From contig CM075649.1 of NCBI GenBank assembly GCA_037953625.1, forward strand, positions 71,331,290 to 71,395,289: a DNA stretch of 64,000 bases, in the 5' to 3' direction. This document shows positions 49,143-59,500 of the stretch, in pieces. The first letter of the stretch is position 1, and each line of letters starts with the position of its first letter. This DNA comes from Crotalaria pallida. Lineage: Eukaryota > Streptophyta > Magnoliopsida > Fabales > Fabaceae. Under the pieces are notes generated by a model, which was not told where the DNA came from, searched no databases, and worked only from the letters and a program-made list of their open reading frames with translations. A program made the translations under genes and the position numbers.

Positions 49143-49240
49143 TTTAATCGATTATTAATCGATTAAGCCATTTTCCATTTTCTGACCTTAATCGATTAAG
49201 CTGCAGTTTAATCGATTAAGCTGCAGTTTAATCGATTAAG
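49143..49240. repeat. Palindrome cluster TTAATCGATTAA in 3' LTR
   Basis: Five copies of TAATCGATTA, four of them in the perfect 12-bp palindrome. The last ones are spaced by a 20-bp unit (TTTAATCGATTAAGCTGCAG). They lie ~290-390 bp from the U3 end of the LTR and may be enhancer repeats; this is inference. Confidence 0.85.
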
Positions 49241-49528
49241 CTGTTCAGTTTTGCAGTACCCAGACTTTGAATGGCCATAACTTCTTCGTTACCCGTTGGA
49301 TCTTCCTCAAATTTTAAGGCAAGCTTCCTCACATATCCTACTTCACATCCAACGGTGGAATTTATGTTTTAAGCTACCAATCTTGTTATTCTAATTTCCT
49401 AAATTCCTATGCTTTAAACCTAAGGTTGCATGCTCAATTGGCTAAGTTTCTAACTTATGCCCTCATTTCTTCTACCCTAAGACCATCGTAACATAAATTA
49501 CAATACAAATAAAGTTTGGGATGTTACA

Positions 49529-49542
49529 ATTCTCTCCCACTT
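49529..49542 (-). other. Polypurine tract of nested chromovirus
   Basis: On the minus strand AAGTGGGAGAGAAT abuts the 3' LTR. It follows 'cgaggacgaaatt', the same arrangement as at the end of the non-autonomous internal regions. Confidence 0.85.
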
Positions 49543-49564
49543 ACCCGAATTTCGTCCTCGATAT

Positions 49565-52500
49565 TCAGTTGTCCTCGAACAAGTGCGGATGAGATTGTCT
49601 GATCTTGCTTTCTAGCTCCCAAGTAGCCTCCTCCACATTGTTCCTGCTCCAAATGACTTTCACCAAGCTGATCTCCTTGCCTCTTAATTGTCTCACTTGC
49701 CTGTCTTCAATCCTCACTGGTAACACTTCAAAAGTCAAATTCTCCTTCAAAGGCAAATCGTCCAGTGTGACCACATGAGTAGAATCATGAATGTACTTCC
49801 TTAGTTGGGAAACATGGAATACATCATGAAGCCTAGCTAAGTGAGGGGGCATAGCAATTCTGTAAGCTACCAGACCAACCTTCTTCAAGATCTCATAAGG
49901 TCCAATAAACCGAGGAGTTAGCTTCTTGGACCTAATGGCTCTACCAATCCCTGTGATCGGGGACACCCTCAGAAACACATGATCCCCAACATCAAACTCC
50001 AGGGGTCTCCTTCGCCTGTCAGCATATTTCTTCTGGCGATCCTGGGAAGTTTTCATCTTGTTCTTGATCATGGTGATCCTCTCAGTTGTTTCTTTCACAA
50101 TATCAGGACCTGTCAACAAATTCTCTCCTATTTGGAACCAACACAGAGGCGTCCTACACTTCCTGCCATAGAGAGCCTCAAATGGTGCCATGCCAATACT
50201 GGAGTGAAAACTATTATTATAAGTAAACTCCATCAACGGCAGTAACTGCTCCCAACTACCAGTCTGCTCCAGAACACATGCTCTCAACAAGTACTCTAGT
50301 GTCTGGATAGTACGCTCAGATTGTCCGTCTGTCTGCGGATGGTAAGCCGTACTAAATTTCAGCTTAGTACCCAATGCCTCCTGAAGACTCTGCCAAAATC
50401 TAGACAGAAATCTTGGATCACGATCGGATACAATACTGGTAGGAACACCATGCAACTTGACTATGTCCCTGATATACAACTGAGTAAACTTCTCCAGAGT
50501 GTACTTCTTGTAAATCTGAATGAAATGAGCACACTTTGTGAGACGGTCCACAACCACCCAAACCGCATCACATCCTGCAGCCGTCCTAGGTAGACCCGTT
50601 ACAAAGTCCATAGCTATGCTATCCGATTTCCACTCCGGGACCTCAAGTGATCGCAACGGACCACCAGGCTTTTGATGCTCAATCTTAACTTTCTGGCAAG
50701 TAAGGCAATGAGATACATGATCTGCTACATCGGTTTTCAACTTTGGCCACCAATAAATCCTTTTTAGATCTTGGTACATTTTTGTTGCACCAGGATGGAA
50801 ATTCATTTTGGTCTGATGTGCTTCCCACAGAATATCCCTTCTGATCTCGAAGTCCATGGGAACACATATCCGACCCCTAAATCGGATAATGCCATCTGAA
50901 CTCTTTACAAAATCGGGCTCTTCATTTCCCGATGCCCCTTCCAACAACTTCTGTAATTCTGCATCATCAGCTTGTCTTTCTCTAATAAGACCCATCAAGT
51001 CATTAGTAACCTGCAACATTTCTAGAACAATGCTCTTCTCTTGCACTTGCATGTTCAAATTGAGGTCACTGAACTCTTGGATTAACTGCATCTCCTTCAC
51101 CATCAAATTGCTGACATGCAAAGTCTTGCGACTTAATGCATCAGCCACTACATTAGCTTTGCCTGGATGATACTGGAGATCGAAATCATAGTCCTTCAGA
51201 AACTCCATCCACCTCCTCTGTCTCATATTCAACTCCTTTTGATCGAAGAGATAGCGAAGGCTTTTATGATCGCTAAAGACTTCAAACTTTGAGCCATATA
51301 GATAATGCCTCCAGATTTTCAAAGCAAAAACTACAGCCGCCAACTCAAGATCATGAGTGGGATAGTTCTGCTCATGCTGCCTCAACTGTCTGGATGCATA
51401 GGCTATGACTTGCCCTTGCTGCATCAACACACAACCCAACCCATGTTTTGAAGCATCACAATACACTACAAAGGATTGAGTCGGATCCGGCAAAATCAAC
51501 ACTGGAGAACTAGTCAATCGCCTCTTCAACTCTTGGAAGCTCTCTTCACATTCTGGGGACCATTCAAACGGAACACCTTTCCGCGTAAGAGTAGTCAAAG
51601 GAAGGGCTAGTTTAGAAAACCCCTCAATGAACCTCCTGTAATACCCAGCCATACCAAGGAAACTTCTGATCTCTGTGATGGACTGAGGTCTCTCCCACTT
51701 AAGCACCGCTTCCACCTTAGAAGGGTCAACCGCCACACCCTTCTCAGAAATCACATGCCCTAGAAAATGCACTTCATTCAACCAGAAACTACACTTGGAA
51801 AACTTGGCATAAAGATGCTTGTCCTTGAGAACTTGGAGCACCGTTCTCAAATGCTCTTCATGCTCCTTCTGGCTTCTGGAATAGATAAGAATGTTATCAA
51901 TGAACACAATGACAAATGAGTCCAAGTACGAACTGAAGATCCTGTTCATGTAATCCATGAAGATAGCAGGTGCATTCATGAGACCGAAAGGCATCACCAC
52001 ATATTCAAAATGCCCATACCGAGATCTAAAAGCAGTTTTAGGAATGTCCTCCTCTCGGATACGGATTTGATGATATCCAGATCGGAGGTCAATTTTTGAG
52101 GAAACTGCAGCTCCCCTAAGCTGATCCAACAAATCATCAATGCGTGGGAGCGGATATTTATTCTTCACCGTCACCGCATTCAACTGACGGTAATCAGTGC
52201 ACATGCGAACACTTCCATCCTTCTTTTTAACAAAAAGAATAGGAGCTCCCCACGGAGAAACACTTGGCCTTATGAACCCCTTAGCCAGAAGCTCCTTCAA
52301 CTGCTTCTTCAATTCCTCCAACTCTGGAGGGGCCATTCTGTAAGGCGCTTTAGATACCGGGCCGGCACCAGGCATCAGATCAATGCCAAATTCTACTTCT
52401 CTGGCTGGAGGTAATCCGGGAATGTCAGCTGGAAAAACATCCGGAAACTCACAAACCACTGGGAGTCTACTGATATCTGATGCTTCCTCATCATTTAATG

Positions 52501-53437
52501 CCGACGCTGAAACTTGACAGAAAAGTACTGACTTCTGGCTACAATCAAGAAGGACACGGTTTTGGGACATCCAGTCCATGCCTAGAATGATATCCAGCTT
52601 GGTTAAGGGCAAACATATCAAGTTTACTTTGAATTCCCGCTCTAATACTCGAAGAGGGCAATCCAAGCACATCAAAGATGTAACCACAGCTGAATTTGTA
52701 GGGGTAGACACAGACAATTTAAAAGGCATCTCAATAGCAGATAACTTTAATCTTTTCATGCAATTGACAGAAATGAATGAATGTGTAGCTCCACAATCAA
52801 AGAGAATGCCACATGCAACATCATTTATATGGCCAATACCTCGAATCAGCTCATCAGCCTCTGTAACTTCCTCGCCATCCAGGGTATACACCTTGCCCTT
52901 CTGAGTTACCCGATTGTCACCAGCTTTCTGTACCTTGGCCACATTCACCTCTTTCTTCACTACATTTCTGGGACAATTCATCGCAATGTGACCCTGCTGA
53001 CCGCACCTGTAACAGACTATCCCACCCTTGCTCGGGTCCAGCCTCCAACAATCTCCCCTATGTTGCTTACCACAATGTGGACAAGTCGGAATAGGACCAT
53101 AGGTACTCACTACTGGGCCTGTGCTAGGCTGGGAGTAAGGACCTGGTCGCTGCACCGAACTCTTGCCCCTAATAGGACCTCCAGCTTTCTGTACACTTTT
53201 GCTTCTTTTCTCAGCTGCTCGTTGTTTCCGACTCTTTTCATAAGTACTAGTCATGTTGATCAATTGAGACAGATTGGCGATGTTCTGATACTCAAAAGCC
53301 ACCTTGATTTTATAACGAAGTCCGGTCTCAAACTTGATGCACTTGGTCCTTTCATCAGCATCCCTGTAACTCCCTGCATATCGGATCAAGTCCTCAAACC
53401 TAGCAGCATACTCCCCAACGCTCATGTTCCCATGCAC
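49565..53437 (-). CDS. Chromovirus gag C-terminus and pol (1290 codons)
   Basis: This frame carries the rest of gag and all of pol. Domains by residue from 53437 (a GTG; the frame really continues from gag upstream): retrotransposon gag to about 75; zinc knuckle C-x2-C-x4-H-x4-C at 142-155; aspartic protease around D214 (DCGATHSF); reverse transcriptase ~385-560, with D450 and the active-site motif F-I-D-N at 512-515; RNase H ~655-770 (D661, E698, D723, D766); integrase zinc-binding region ~873-914, then D944, D1005 and E1041 with exact D-35-E spacing; GPY/F motif ~1177-1189; chromodomain ~1236-1287. The order and chromodomain identify a Tekay/Del-like Ty3/gypsy element. N515 (codon 51893-51895) replaces the second catalytic aspartate normally essential for DNA synthesis. 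One in-frame stop separates this from the gag start. Both defects suggest a non-functional copy. Confidence 0.95.
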   Translation of the reverse strand: MHGNMSVGEYAARFEDLIRYAGSYRDADERTKCIKFETGLRYKIKVAFEYQNIANLSQLINMTSTYEKSRKQRAAEKRSKSVQKAGGPIRGKSSVQRPGPYSQPSTGPVVSTYGPIPTCPHCGKQHRGDCWRLDPSKGGIVCYRCGQQGHIAMNCPRNVVKKEVNVAKVQKAGDNRVTQKGKVYTLDGEEVTEADELIRGIGHINDVACGILFDCGATHSFISVNCMKRLKLSAIEMPFKLSVSTPTNSAVVTSLMCLDCPLRVLEREFKVNLICLPLTKLDIILGMDWMSQNRVLLDCSQKSVLFCQVSASALNDEEASDISRLPVVCEFPDVFPADIPGLPPAREVEFGIDLMPGAGPVSKAPYRMAPPELEELKKQLKELLAKGFIRPSVSPWGAPILFVKKKDGSVRMCTDYRQLNAVTVKNKYPLPRIDDLLDQLRGAAVSSKIDLRSGYHQIRIREEDIPKTAFRSRYGHFEYVVMPFGLMNAPAIFMDYMNRIFSSYLDSFVIVFIDNILIYSRSQKEHEEHLRTVLQVLKDKHLYAKFSKCSFWLNEVHFLGHVISEKGVAVDPSKVEAVLKWERPQSITEIRSFLGMAGYYRRFIEGFSKLALPLTTLTRKGVPFEWSPECEESFQELKRRLTSSPVLILPDPTQSFVVYCDASKHGLGCVLMQQGQVIAYASRQLRQHEQNYPTHDLELAAVVFALKIWRHYLYGSKFEVFSDHKSLRYLFDQKELNMRQRRWMEFLKDYDFDLQYHPGKANVVADALSRKTLHVSNLMVKEMQLIQEFSDLNLNMQVQEKSIVLEMLQVTNDLMGLIRERQADDAELQKLLEGASGNEEPDFVKSSDGIIRFRGRICVPMDFEIRRDILWEAHQTKMNFHPGATKMYQDLKRIYWWPKLKTDVADHVSHCLTCQKVKIEHQKPGGPLRSLEVPEWKSDSIAMDFVTGLPRTAAGCDAVWVVVDRLTKCAHFIQIYKKYTLEKFTQLYIRDIVKLHGVPTSIVSDRDPRFLSRFWQSLQEALGTKLKFSTAYHPQTDGQSERTIQTLEYLLRACVLEQTGSWEQLLPLMEFTYNNSFHSSIGMAPFEALYGRKCRTPLCWFQIGENLLTGPDIVKETTERITMIKNKMKTSQDRQKKYADRRRRPLEFDVGDHVFLRVSPITGIGRAIRSKKLTPRFIGPYEILKKVGLVAYRIAMPPHLARLHDVFHVSQLRKYIHDSTHVVTLDDLPLKENLTFEVLPVRIEDRQVRQLRGKEISLVKVIWSRNNVEEATWELESKIRQSHPHLFEDN

Positions 53438-53440
53438 AAG

Positions 53441-53908
53441 CTACAGAAAGGCTATCTCCTTCTCTCTACGAACATCCTCAGGAAAGTATTTGACGAGGAA
53501 ACGGTCCTTGAACAACTCCCAAGTGATCGCCTGGTTGCTCGCCTCCAAACCCCTCCGCATCTGTTGCCACCAGTGTTCTGCTTCACTAGTCAACATGTAT
53601 TGTGCTAGCAGAACCTTTTGTTCCTTCGGTGGTGCCATGGTATTCAGGATCTTTTCAATCTCCTGCAACCACAATTGTGCCCCATCGGGATTGAACCCTC
53701 CTTCGAACTTCATTGGATCATTCTTTCTGAATCGTGCCAACCAATCGATAGCAACTGGAGCTGGTGGCTGAGGATTCATTGCTGCTGTTGTGGCTGTTGC
53801 TGCTGCTGCAGCTGCTGCTGCTATGTTATTCCCTTGATTCTGTTGCAGCTGTACCAATTGTTCTAGAATAGCGCGGATCCCATCATTATCGATCCGCCTA
53901 CCAGCCAT
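53441..53908 (-). CDS. Chromovirus gag N-terminus, ended by in-frame stop (155 aa)
   Basis: It starts with ATG (MAGRRIDNDGIRAI...) about 160 nt after the priming site, a normal leader length. It has a glutamine/alanine-rich stretch (residues ~20-45, eight alanines in a row) and then the conserved capsid part with WLQEIEKIL, EAEHWWQ and F-K-D-R-F. A TAG at 53441-53443 stops it after EIAFL. The next frame (to 49565) continues in the same phase with no frameshift and picks up the gag motif GNMSVGEYAARFEDL, so a single point change split one polyprotein. Programmed read-through is conceivable but not usual for this lineage. Gag builds the particle that packages the element's RNA. Confidence 0.92.
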   Translation of the reverse strand: MAGRRIDNDGIRAILEQLVQLQQNQGNNIAAAAAAAATATTAAMNPQPPAPVAIDWLARFRKNDPMKFEGGFNPDGAQLWLQEIEKILNTMAPPKEQKVLLAQYMLTSEAEHWWQQMRRGLEASNQAITWELFKDRFLVKYFPEDVRREKEIAFL

Positions 53909-54069
53909 TCTGTTTAATCATGCATAAGGCCAACAGTTAATGCTTAATAGCATGATTAGTATTACAAACATCCTATCAATATATTCTAGACTTTAAACTA
54001 TAATTATCGATTACTCGCTTGGTGAGTAATCACTGGAGTAACTCATAACTCCAATGGCCGAGGGAAACT

Positions 54070-54081
54070 GCTCTGATACCA
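54070..54081 (-). other. Primer-binding site of nested chromovirus
   Basis: On the minus strand TGGTATCAGAGC, 4 nt after the end of the 5' LTR. It is the same tRNA-iMet primer as the non-autonomous element. Confidence 0.93.
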
Positions 54082-54841
54082 TAAATGTAACACCCTATAT
54101 TATTTACCCTTAATTTCCTTTACATCAAAAACACGAATTTAAAAATTCATTTTTAATTCATGAAAATCAACCGTCAAACGGACGAAGTTTCGTCTGTTTT
54201 TCGGACATTTCAAAATCTTCAACCTGATAAACACATTTATTTAATAACAATAGTAGCCAGCAGGGCTCAAGTATAGATATAAGTGCATCACATAGTTGCC
54301 CCATGGGCTCAAGTGTAAAACATCAACGTCAATGTGTCAGAGTGCCAGCAACAGTGCCAAGTATGCAAAACAAGAGACCATATCCGCAACTATGCCCAAA
54401 AATGAATCATAAGCAAATGCACCAAAGAAACTATCCTAAGCCTCTCACAAAAGAGCATATACAGCACATATACATCAAATAATATAGAGGCTTAGGTCAA
54501 AAGAATGCATCTAATCCCAACCCAACTCTCCCTGTGAGGGAGAGTAATCCTGCTCGGCCTGGTCATGTGTAAACTCAGCCTCGGTACCTGTGGAAATAGT
54601 AAGGAGTGAGTATTACACATAAAATGGGGAAACAGTTTCCAATTACGACATAATGCTATACCAAGCCATACACATGTAACAATTTAATAACAATATAATA
54701 AAACTCAAGAAATCACAATTCATTATCAAAGTATTCCATTGGTTTCTCAAATCAATCTTGCCTATTCATTCTTATACATCATTTTCATAAAGTCATTTAT
54801 TCCTTCCACTTTAATCATATTCATAATTCTTTTCAATCTGT

Positions 54842-55223
54842 CCCTGGTCACGACCTACTGCGTCTGCACCCCTGTGCACTCACGTCTTACTGCGTCCGGG
54901 TATGTTTTCATTTCTCCCCTGGTCACGACCTACTGCGTCTGCACTCCTGTGCACTCACGTCTTACTGCGTCCGGGTATATATTTTCATTCTCCCCTGGTC
55001 ACGTCCTACTGCGTCTGCACTCCTGTGCACTCACGTCTTACTGCGTCCGGGTATATATTTTTCATTCTCCCCTGGTCACGACCTACTGCGTCTGCACCCC
55101 TGTGCACTCACGTCTTACTGCGTCCGGGTATATATTTTTCATTCTCCCCTGGTCACGACCTACTGCGTCTGCACTCCTGTGCACTCACGTCTTACTGCGT
55201 CCGGGTATATATTTTTCCACTTT
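54842..55223. repeat. Minisatellite in chromovirus 5' LTR (5 x 75-77 bp)
   Basis: Same five units, in the same order and with the same unit variants as at 47848-48229 (offset 6994 bp, equal to the LTR-to-LTR distance). Confidence 0.93.
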
Positions 55224-56137
55224 TCTTTTTATCCTTTATAAATAACATTCCTTCTTAATCATATTAACCAGTCCATTTTTCCAGAAAACCTCTTAACTGT
55301 TTAACAAGTACATTACTAAAAATTAGTCAAAACATAACACATTTGCATTATCAAATCACCACTATTAAATCTTATAATTTAATTAGCACAAAATCAACAT
55401 TTTATTAATATCATCCCCATTATCCTTAATTCATACTTAATTTCCATACTTTGCCTTGGTTTATAAAATAAAATCATAACTCAAACATTTAACGAAATTA
55501 GCACTTCAATTATAAACAACACCAAGTCACATGCTTATATACCAAATATTCAAAATAAAGCATATCATCATCTAATTAATTTTCCTATGTCATAAGCTCT
55601 AGTTATTTATTACCCTATATTATAACAACCTAAACTAACACATAACTCTTAGTACCCATTATATGCATATTGTAAACTAAACCCCATAGTAAGGTAATAC
55701 TCACTATAACCCACTCCTTACCTCAAGCTCTTAGAGAGATAGAATTTTTGCCTTGGAACACACTTGAAAAATAGCCACAATTCAAATGGAGAGGGACGAA
55801 CCTAAAATCAATAAAATAAAGAGACAACATATCAAACTTTGCCCAAGAATCATGAGTGAAATTCGTGCCCCAACAAGGTTCTCTCTAGGAGGGTGATTAA
55901 AGCTTCATGGGAGGAAGAGGGAGAAAGAGATTCGAGTTCTAGGGAGAGAGAAATAGAAGAATACAAACGCAAACACTTACTTGAAGCAACAAGGAAGGAC
56001 TTGGGTGATGAAATTGGAGCGATTCCCTTGTGGATTGATCAATTGGAATGAGTGAATTAGTGCCCTAGGAGAGAGAGCTTCGAATATGGAAAGAAAGAAC
56101 GCGTGCTGCACTTTTATTTTTTTTCAGCATCTACAGC

Positions 56138-56259
56138 CTTTAATCGATTATTAATCGATTAAGCCATTTTCCATTTTCTGACCTTAATCGATTAAGCTGC
56201 AGTTTAATCGATTAAGCTACAGTTTAATCGATTAAGCTGCAGTTTAATCGATTAAGCTG
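56138..56259. repeat. Palindrome cluster TTAATCGATTAA in 5' LTR
   Basis: Six copies of TAATCGATTA, one more than in the other LTR. The added 20-bp unit has 'gctacag' instead of 'gctgcag'. The two LTRs were identical at insertion, so a unit was gained or lost since. Confidence 0.85.
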
Positions 56260-56544
56260 TTCAGTTTTGCAGTACCCAGACTTTGAATGGCCATAAATTC
56301 TTCATTACCCGTTGGATCTTCCTCAAATTTTAAGGCAACCTTCCTCACATATCCTACTTCACATCCAACGGTGGAATTTATGGTTTAAGCTACCAATCTT
56401 GTTATTCTAATTTCCTAAATTCCTATGCTTTAAACCTAAGGTTGCATGCTCAATTGGCTAAGTTTCTAACTTATGCCCTCATTTCTTCTACCCTAAGACC
56501 ATCGTAACATAAATTACAATACAAATAAAGTTTGGGATGTTACA

Positions 56545-56549
56545 TGTTT
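56545..56549 (+). repeat. Right target-site duplication (tgttt) of nested element
   Basis: Matches 47087-47091. The host LTR resumes with 'aagttcgtgatttcc', as in LTR2-3. Confidence 0.95.
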
Positions 56550-59500
56550 AAGTTCGTGATTTCCTCATGCATGTGATTGTGCGGCCTTATAAGTCTTATT
56601 CCTCTTTGCATGATCTTTTTATACTTTGATCTTTACTTTCATGGATGAATAAATTTATAAACCACCAAATCAAGAACTAGAGTAATTCGGCCATCAATAA
56701 AAGGAGTAGGTCTTTGTGTTTTTAATTTGACCTAAGTAATTTCATGTTTAGAAAAAAATTAATTTATTCTTCACGGTTTGTTTATAGATTTGAGTCCGAG
56801 TTCATGATTTTACCTTGATCTCTTGGAGGTATGTCACGGTTTCAAAAGAAAATTGAGTGTAACAAGCTTTAAAAATAATCCTAGTTTAAAGAAGGTTTGA
56901 AGCAAGATTTTGTTTGTGTGTGTAATGATGATGATTTGGTTGGTAATGTAAAAAGTAAAATGATGATTTAAGTCTTACATGATGTGAATTTAGATGTTGC
57001 ATGTAGAAAATAAAAATTTCAAAACTCTACCTCTTGCATGATATCATTCGGTCGAGCCTAAGAGACTAAGAAATCATGCTAGATCATTGTTTTACTTACA
57101 TGCATGTTGACACTTGTTCCACCTAGAGATTTTAGGTGCACGTAATGGTTGTTCCCAGAGGTTGATAGATTTGACATAATCCTTGATTTCATTACGATAA
57201 GAAATTAAAATTTTGTTTGATAAAACTCTTGGGAAGCTCACGGTTTTTTTCAAAGGAAATTAGAAAAGAAGCTTTTGAAAATGATTTTTTTTTAATTAGT
57301 TTATGTTCTATGTGCACACATGATGAATATTTGACCTTGTTTTATCATGATAGCATTCGGCCTAAACATGTTAGTTAGTCTAGGATCTTTTCTCAATGAA
57401 ATGATTTAAAGGAAACAAGTATGCCTTTTAGGAATGGTGATGAAATAAATTGTTTGAACTTGTATGGTGGACATGTGCTCTCTATTCGGTTCTTTACTTA
57501 GAAATAAAGAGGGATAAATGAATAAATTAAATTAATCTTAGAAGTGTATGTGTTTGAATGAATATGTGTTTATGTGTGTTGTGTGCCTTCGGTCAGGACT
57601 AAAAGAAAATAGAATTTGAATGCCTAAGACAAAAGGAACTATGCATGTGATTTAAATTGTGATATTTGGTTTGTTTCCTTTGCTTTCATTCGGTTGTGTA
57701 GTTTAAATAGATTTAGGAAGTTTAATTGCATGAAATAAAATGTACATGATGATTTCAGATGAGGATATAGAGTGTTTAAAGTAAAGAAAATAAATGTAAC
57801 TATGTTGATCTATGAATGATTGCATGCATAAAGTGCTAATTGTTGTCGTATGTGGTGTAATTTACTTGAGTGTCATGATGTATGCTTGGCTGTCCTCGAT
57901 TGTTTTAGGATGAAAACCTGAACTTTCACAATGTTAATCTTAAGTTAAGATGTTATTTAAAGAAAAGGATGTTTTTATAATATTTCAGAGTTTTGTAAAA
58001 ATAATTTTATAAAACCGTTTTGCTGTCCAGAATTACTTGGACTTGCCTTGTCACAATTAAAAATATTTTCACATGATTTAGAGTAAAGTTTTTAAGTGGA
58101 AATTGATTTAAGAAAAGGTCGGGTCGAAAATAATTATATTTTCCAAAGTTTCCCAACGAAAGAAAAAGACAAGTACTGAAATAAGAAAAGATTTTCTTGA
58201 ATAAGTTAATGACGTCAAATGTTTTATTTAATATGAGGAAGGCCATAGAAAAGAGGTTGGGGCAGTTGGCAGCAAATGGATTCGAAGAAGAGCACACAAT
58301 CAATAGCTGGACCTCAGGTGAGAGAGAAGCTTTCCCTAAGACATAGTGGTAGCTAGGTGATTTAGTAGGGCGTTCCGTATCATCTCAAAGATCGAAACTC
58401 GTGGTTAGCGTCAATAGTATAAGCGACAATTGTTTGCCCTGTGTGGTCGCTTATACGAAGGTGACAAAAACCACAATTTTATTGTGTGATGTTGTGTGTT
58501 CATAGTATGCCTTGTATTGTTTATTGATTCATGTATAATGATGTGTATAATTATAATAAATAAACGGCTGTTGGGTATGGGAGGAGGAAAACGAATTAAG
58601 AATAATGACAAGAAAATAAGAATGATGAAAGGATAAGAGTGATTAGAAAGAGAGATATGAGTTGATTGGAAAGGAAATTGAAAAAGAGAATGAAAATGAG
58701 CCAGAACTGGGGAGTGTGATGTCGATTGTTGGGATGAGGGATGAACTGAGTTGAGCTGAGCTCCTCTGTTCTTGGTTTTAGTCTGGGAACTAGTGTTGAG
58801 CTGGGCTTGCTCCTCCACTAGCACCCAGCACAAAAGAGTTTTGAAAAAGAAATTGTGAAGTTGTGAAGACAACTTTTGAAAAAGGTTTGAAAAATGAAAT
58901 TTTTCTTTTGAAATGGGATTTTGAAGAAGCTTGCGAAACCAAAATTTTAAAGGTATTTTATGACTAGATCTTTGAAAAAGTTTTATGAAATAATATTCAG
59001 TAGAAACAATGTTTTTGGGAAAGCCTTTTGAAATGAGATTTGAAGAAAGTTATTGGAAATGGTATTTTGGTGATTTTGTGAGAATTATGGAAAGAATGTT
59101 TTTGGGAGAGTGGTGAAATTGAGATTTTGAGAAGGACTATAAAAAGGAAGATTTGAGAAATGACGAGGCAACTGGAAGGAGTGTTTGAGAAATAAGATGT
59201 GATTTAATTGAGGAACTCCCAGCTCTGAGCTATTCGCGTTTTTGAAGATTGTGCCAAGTTAGTAGTCGGGCTCACTGAAGGGATGCACTAAGGGTGAGCC
59301 GACTGTTAGGATAATTAAATAATTAAAAGACTTTAAAAGACATTAACGCGAACGTGGTGAGTTATGAGAGTTAACCTGAAGTAGTGGAGAGGAAGATACT
59401 AAGGGTATCTTCGGATACTCAGGTGGGGATTGCAGGAGGGGAGGACGATGACGGTGAAACGTCAAGAAGTCTAGAGTATTGTTGTAGACAGAACGAATTC

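Larger units (their letters stand above)
47092..49528 (-). repeat. 3' LTR of nested chromovirus (2437 bp)
   Basis: On the + strand it reads TGTAACACCC...GATGTTACA, and it lies next to the purine tract at the 3' end of pol. It contains five 75-77-bp tandem repeats (47848-48229) and a cluster of TAATCGATTA palindromes (49143-49240). No coding sequence of note; an open frame over the tandem repeats is a by-product of the repeat. Confidence 0.95.
47092..56544 (-). mobile_element. Nested Ty3/gypsy chromovirus, Tekay/Del-like, 9453 bp
   Basis: A complete LTR retrotransposon in minus orientation inside LTR4. From its 5' end: 5' LTR (56544-54086), priming site (54081-54070), gag-pol (53908-49565), purine tract (49542-49529) and 3' LTR (49528-47092). 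The domain order is gag, zinc knuckle, protease, reverse transcriptase, RNase H, integrase, chromodomain; with long (~2.4 kb) LTRs this fits the Tekay/Del lineage of chromoviruses. The two LTRs differ by about 19 substitutions by eye (~0.8%) plus a 20-bp repeat-unit difference and small indels, so the insertion is young. Because LTR1-3 lack it, it arrived after, or was not copied by, the amplification of the host array. The coding region is disabled (see its CDS entries). Confidence 0.95.
54086..56544 (-). repeat. 5' LTR of nested chromovirus (2459 bp)
   Basis: It is a near-identical partner of 47092-49528. It is 22 bp longer, mainly because of one extra 20-bp palindrome unit. About 19 substitutions separate the two LTRs by eye. 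As the 5' LTR it would hold the promoter; a TTTATAAAGG-like sequence lies on the minus strand near 55237, but I cannot assign the start site. Confidence 0.95.

Noticed and set aside
49565..53437. Centromere-specific (CRM-type) chromovirus
   Set aside because: The C-terminus looks like a Tekay/Del-type chromodomain with conserved W and E positions, and the LTRs are long, unlike CRM elements. Lineage placement still rests on recognition, not on a tree.
52781..53608. 275-codon plus-strand frame opposite gag
   Set aside because: Shadow of the minus-strand gag-pol frame, which has recognisable domains throughout.
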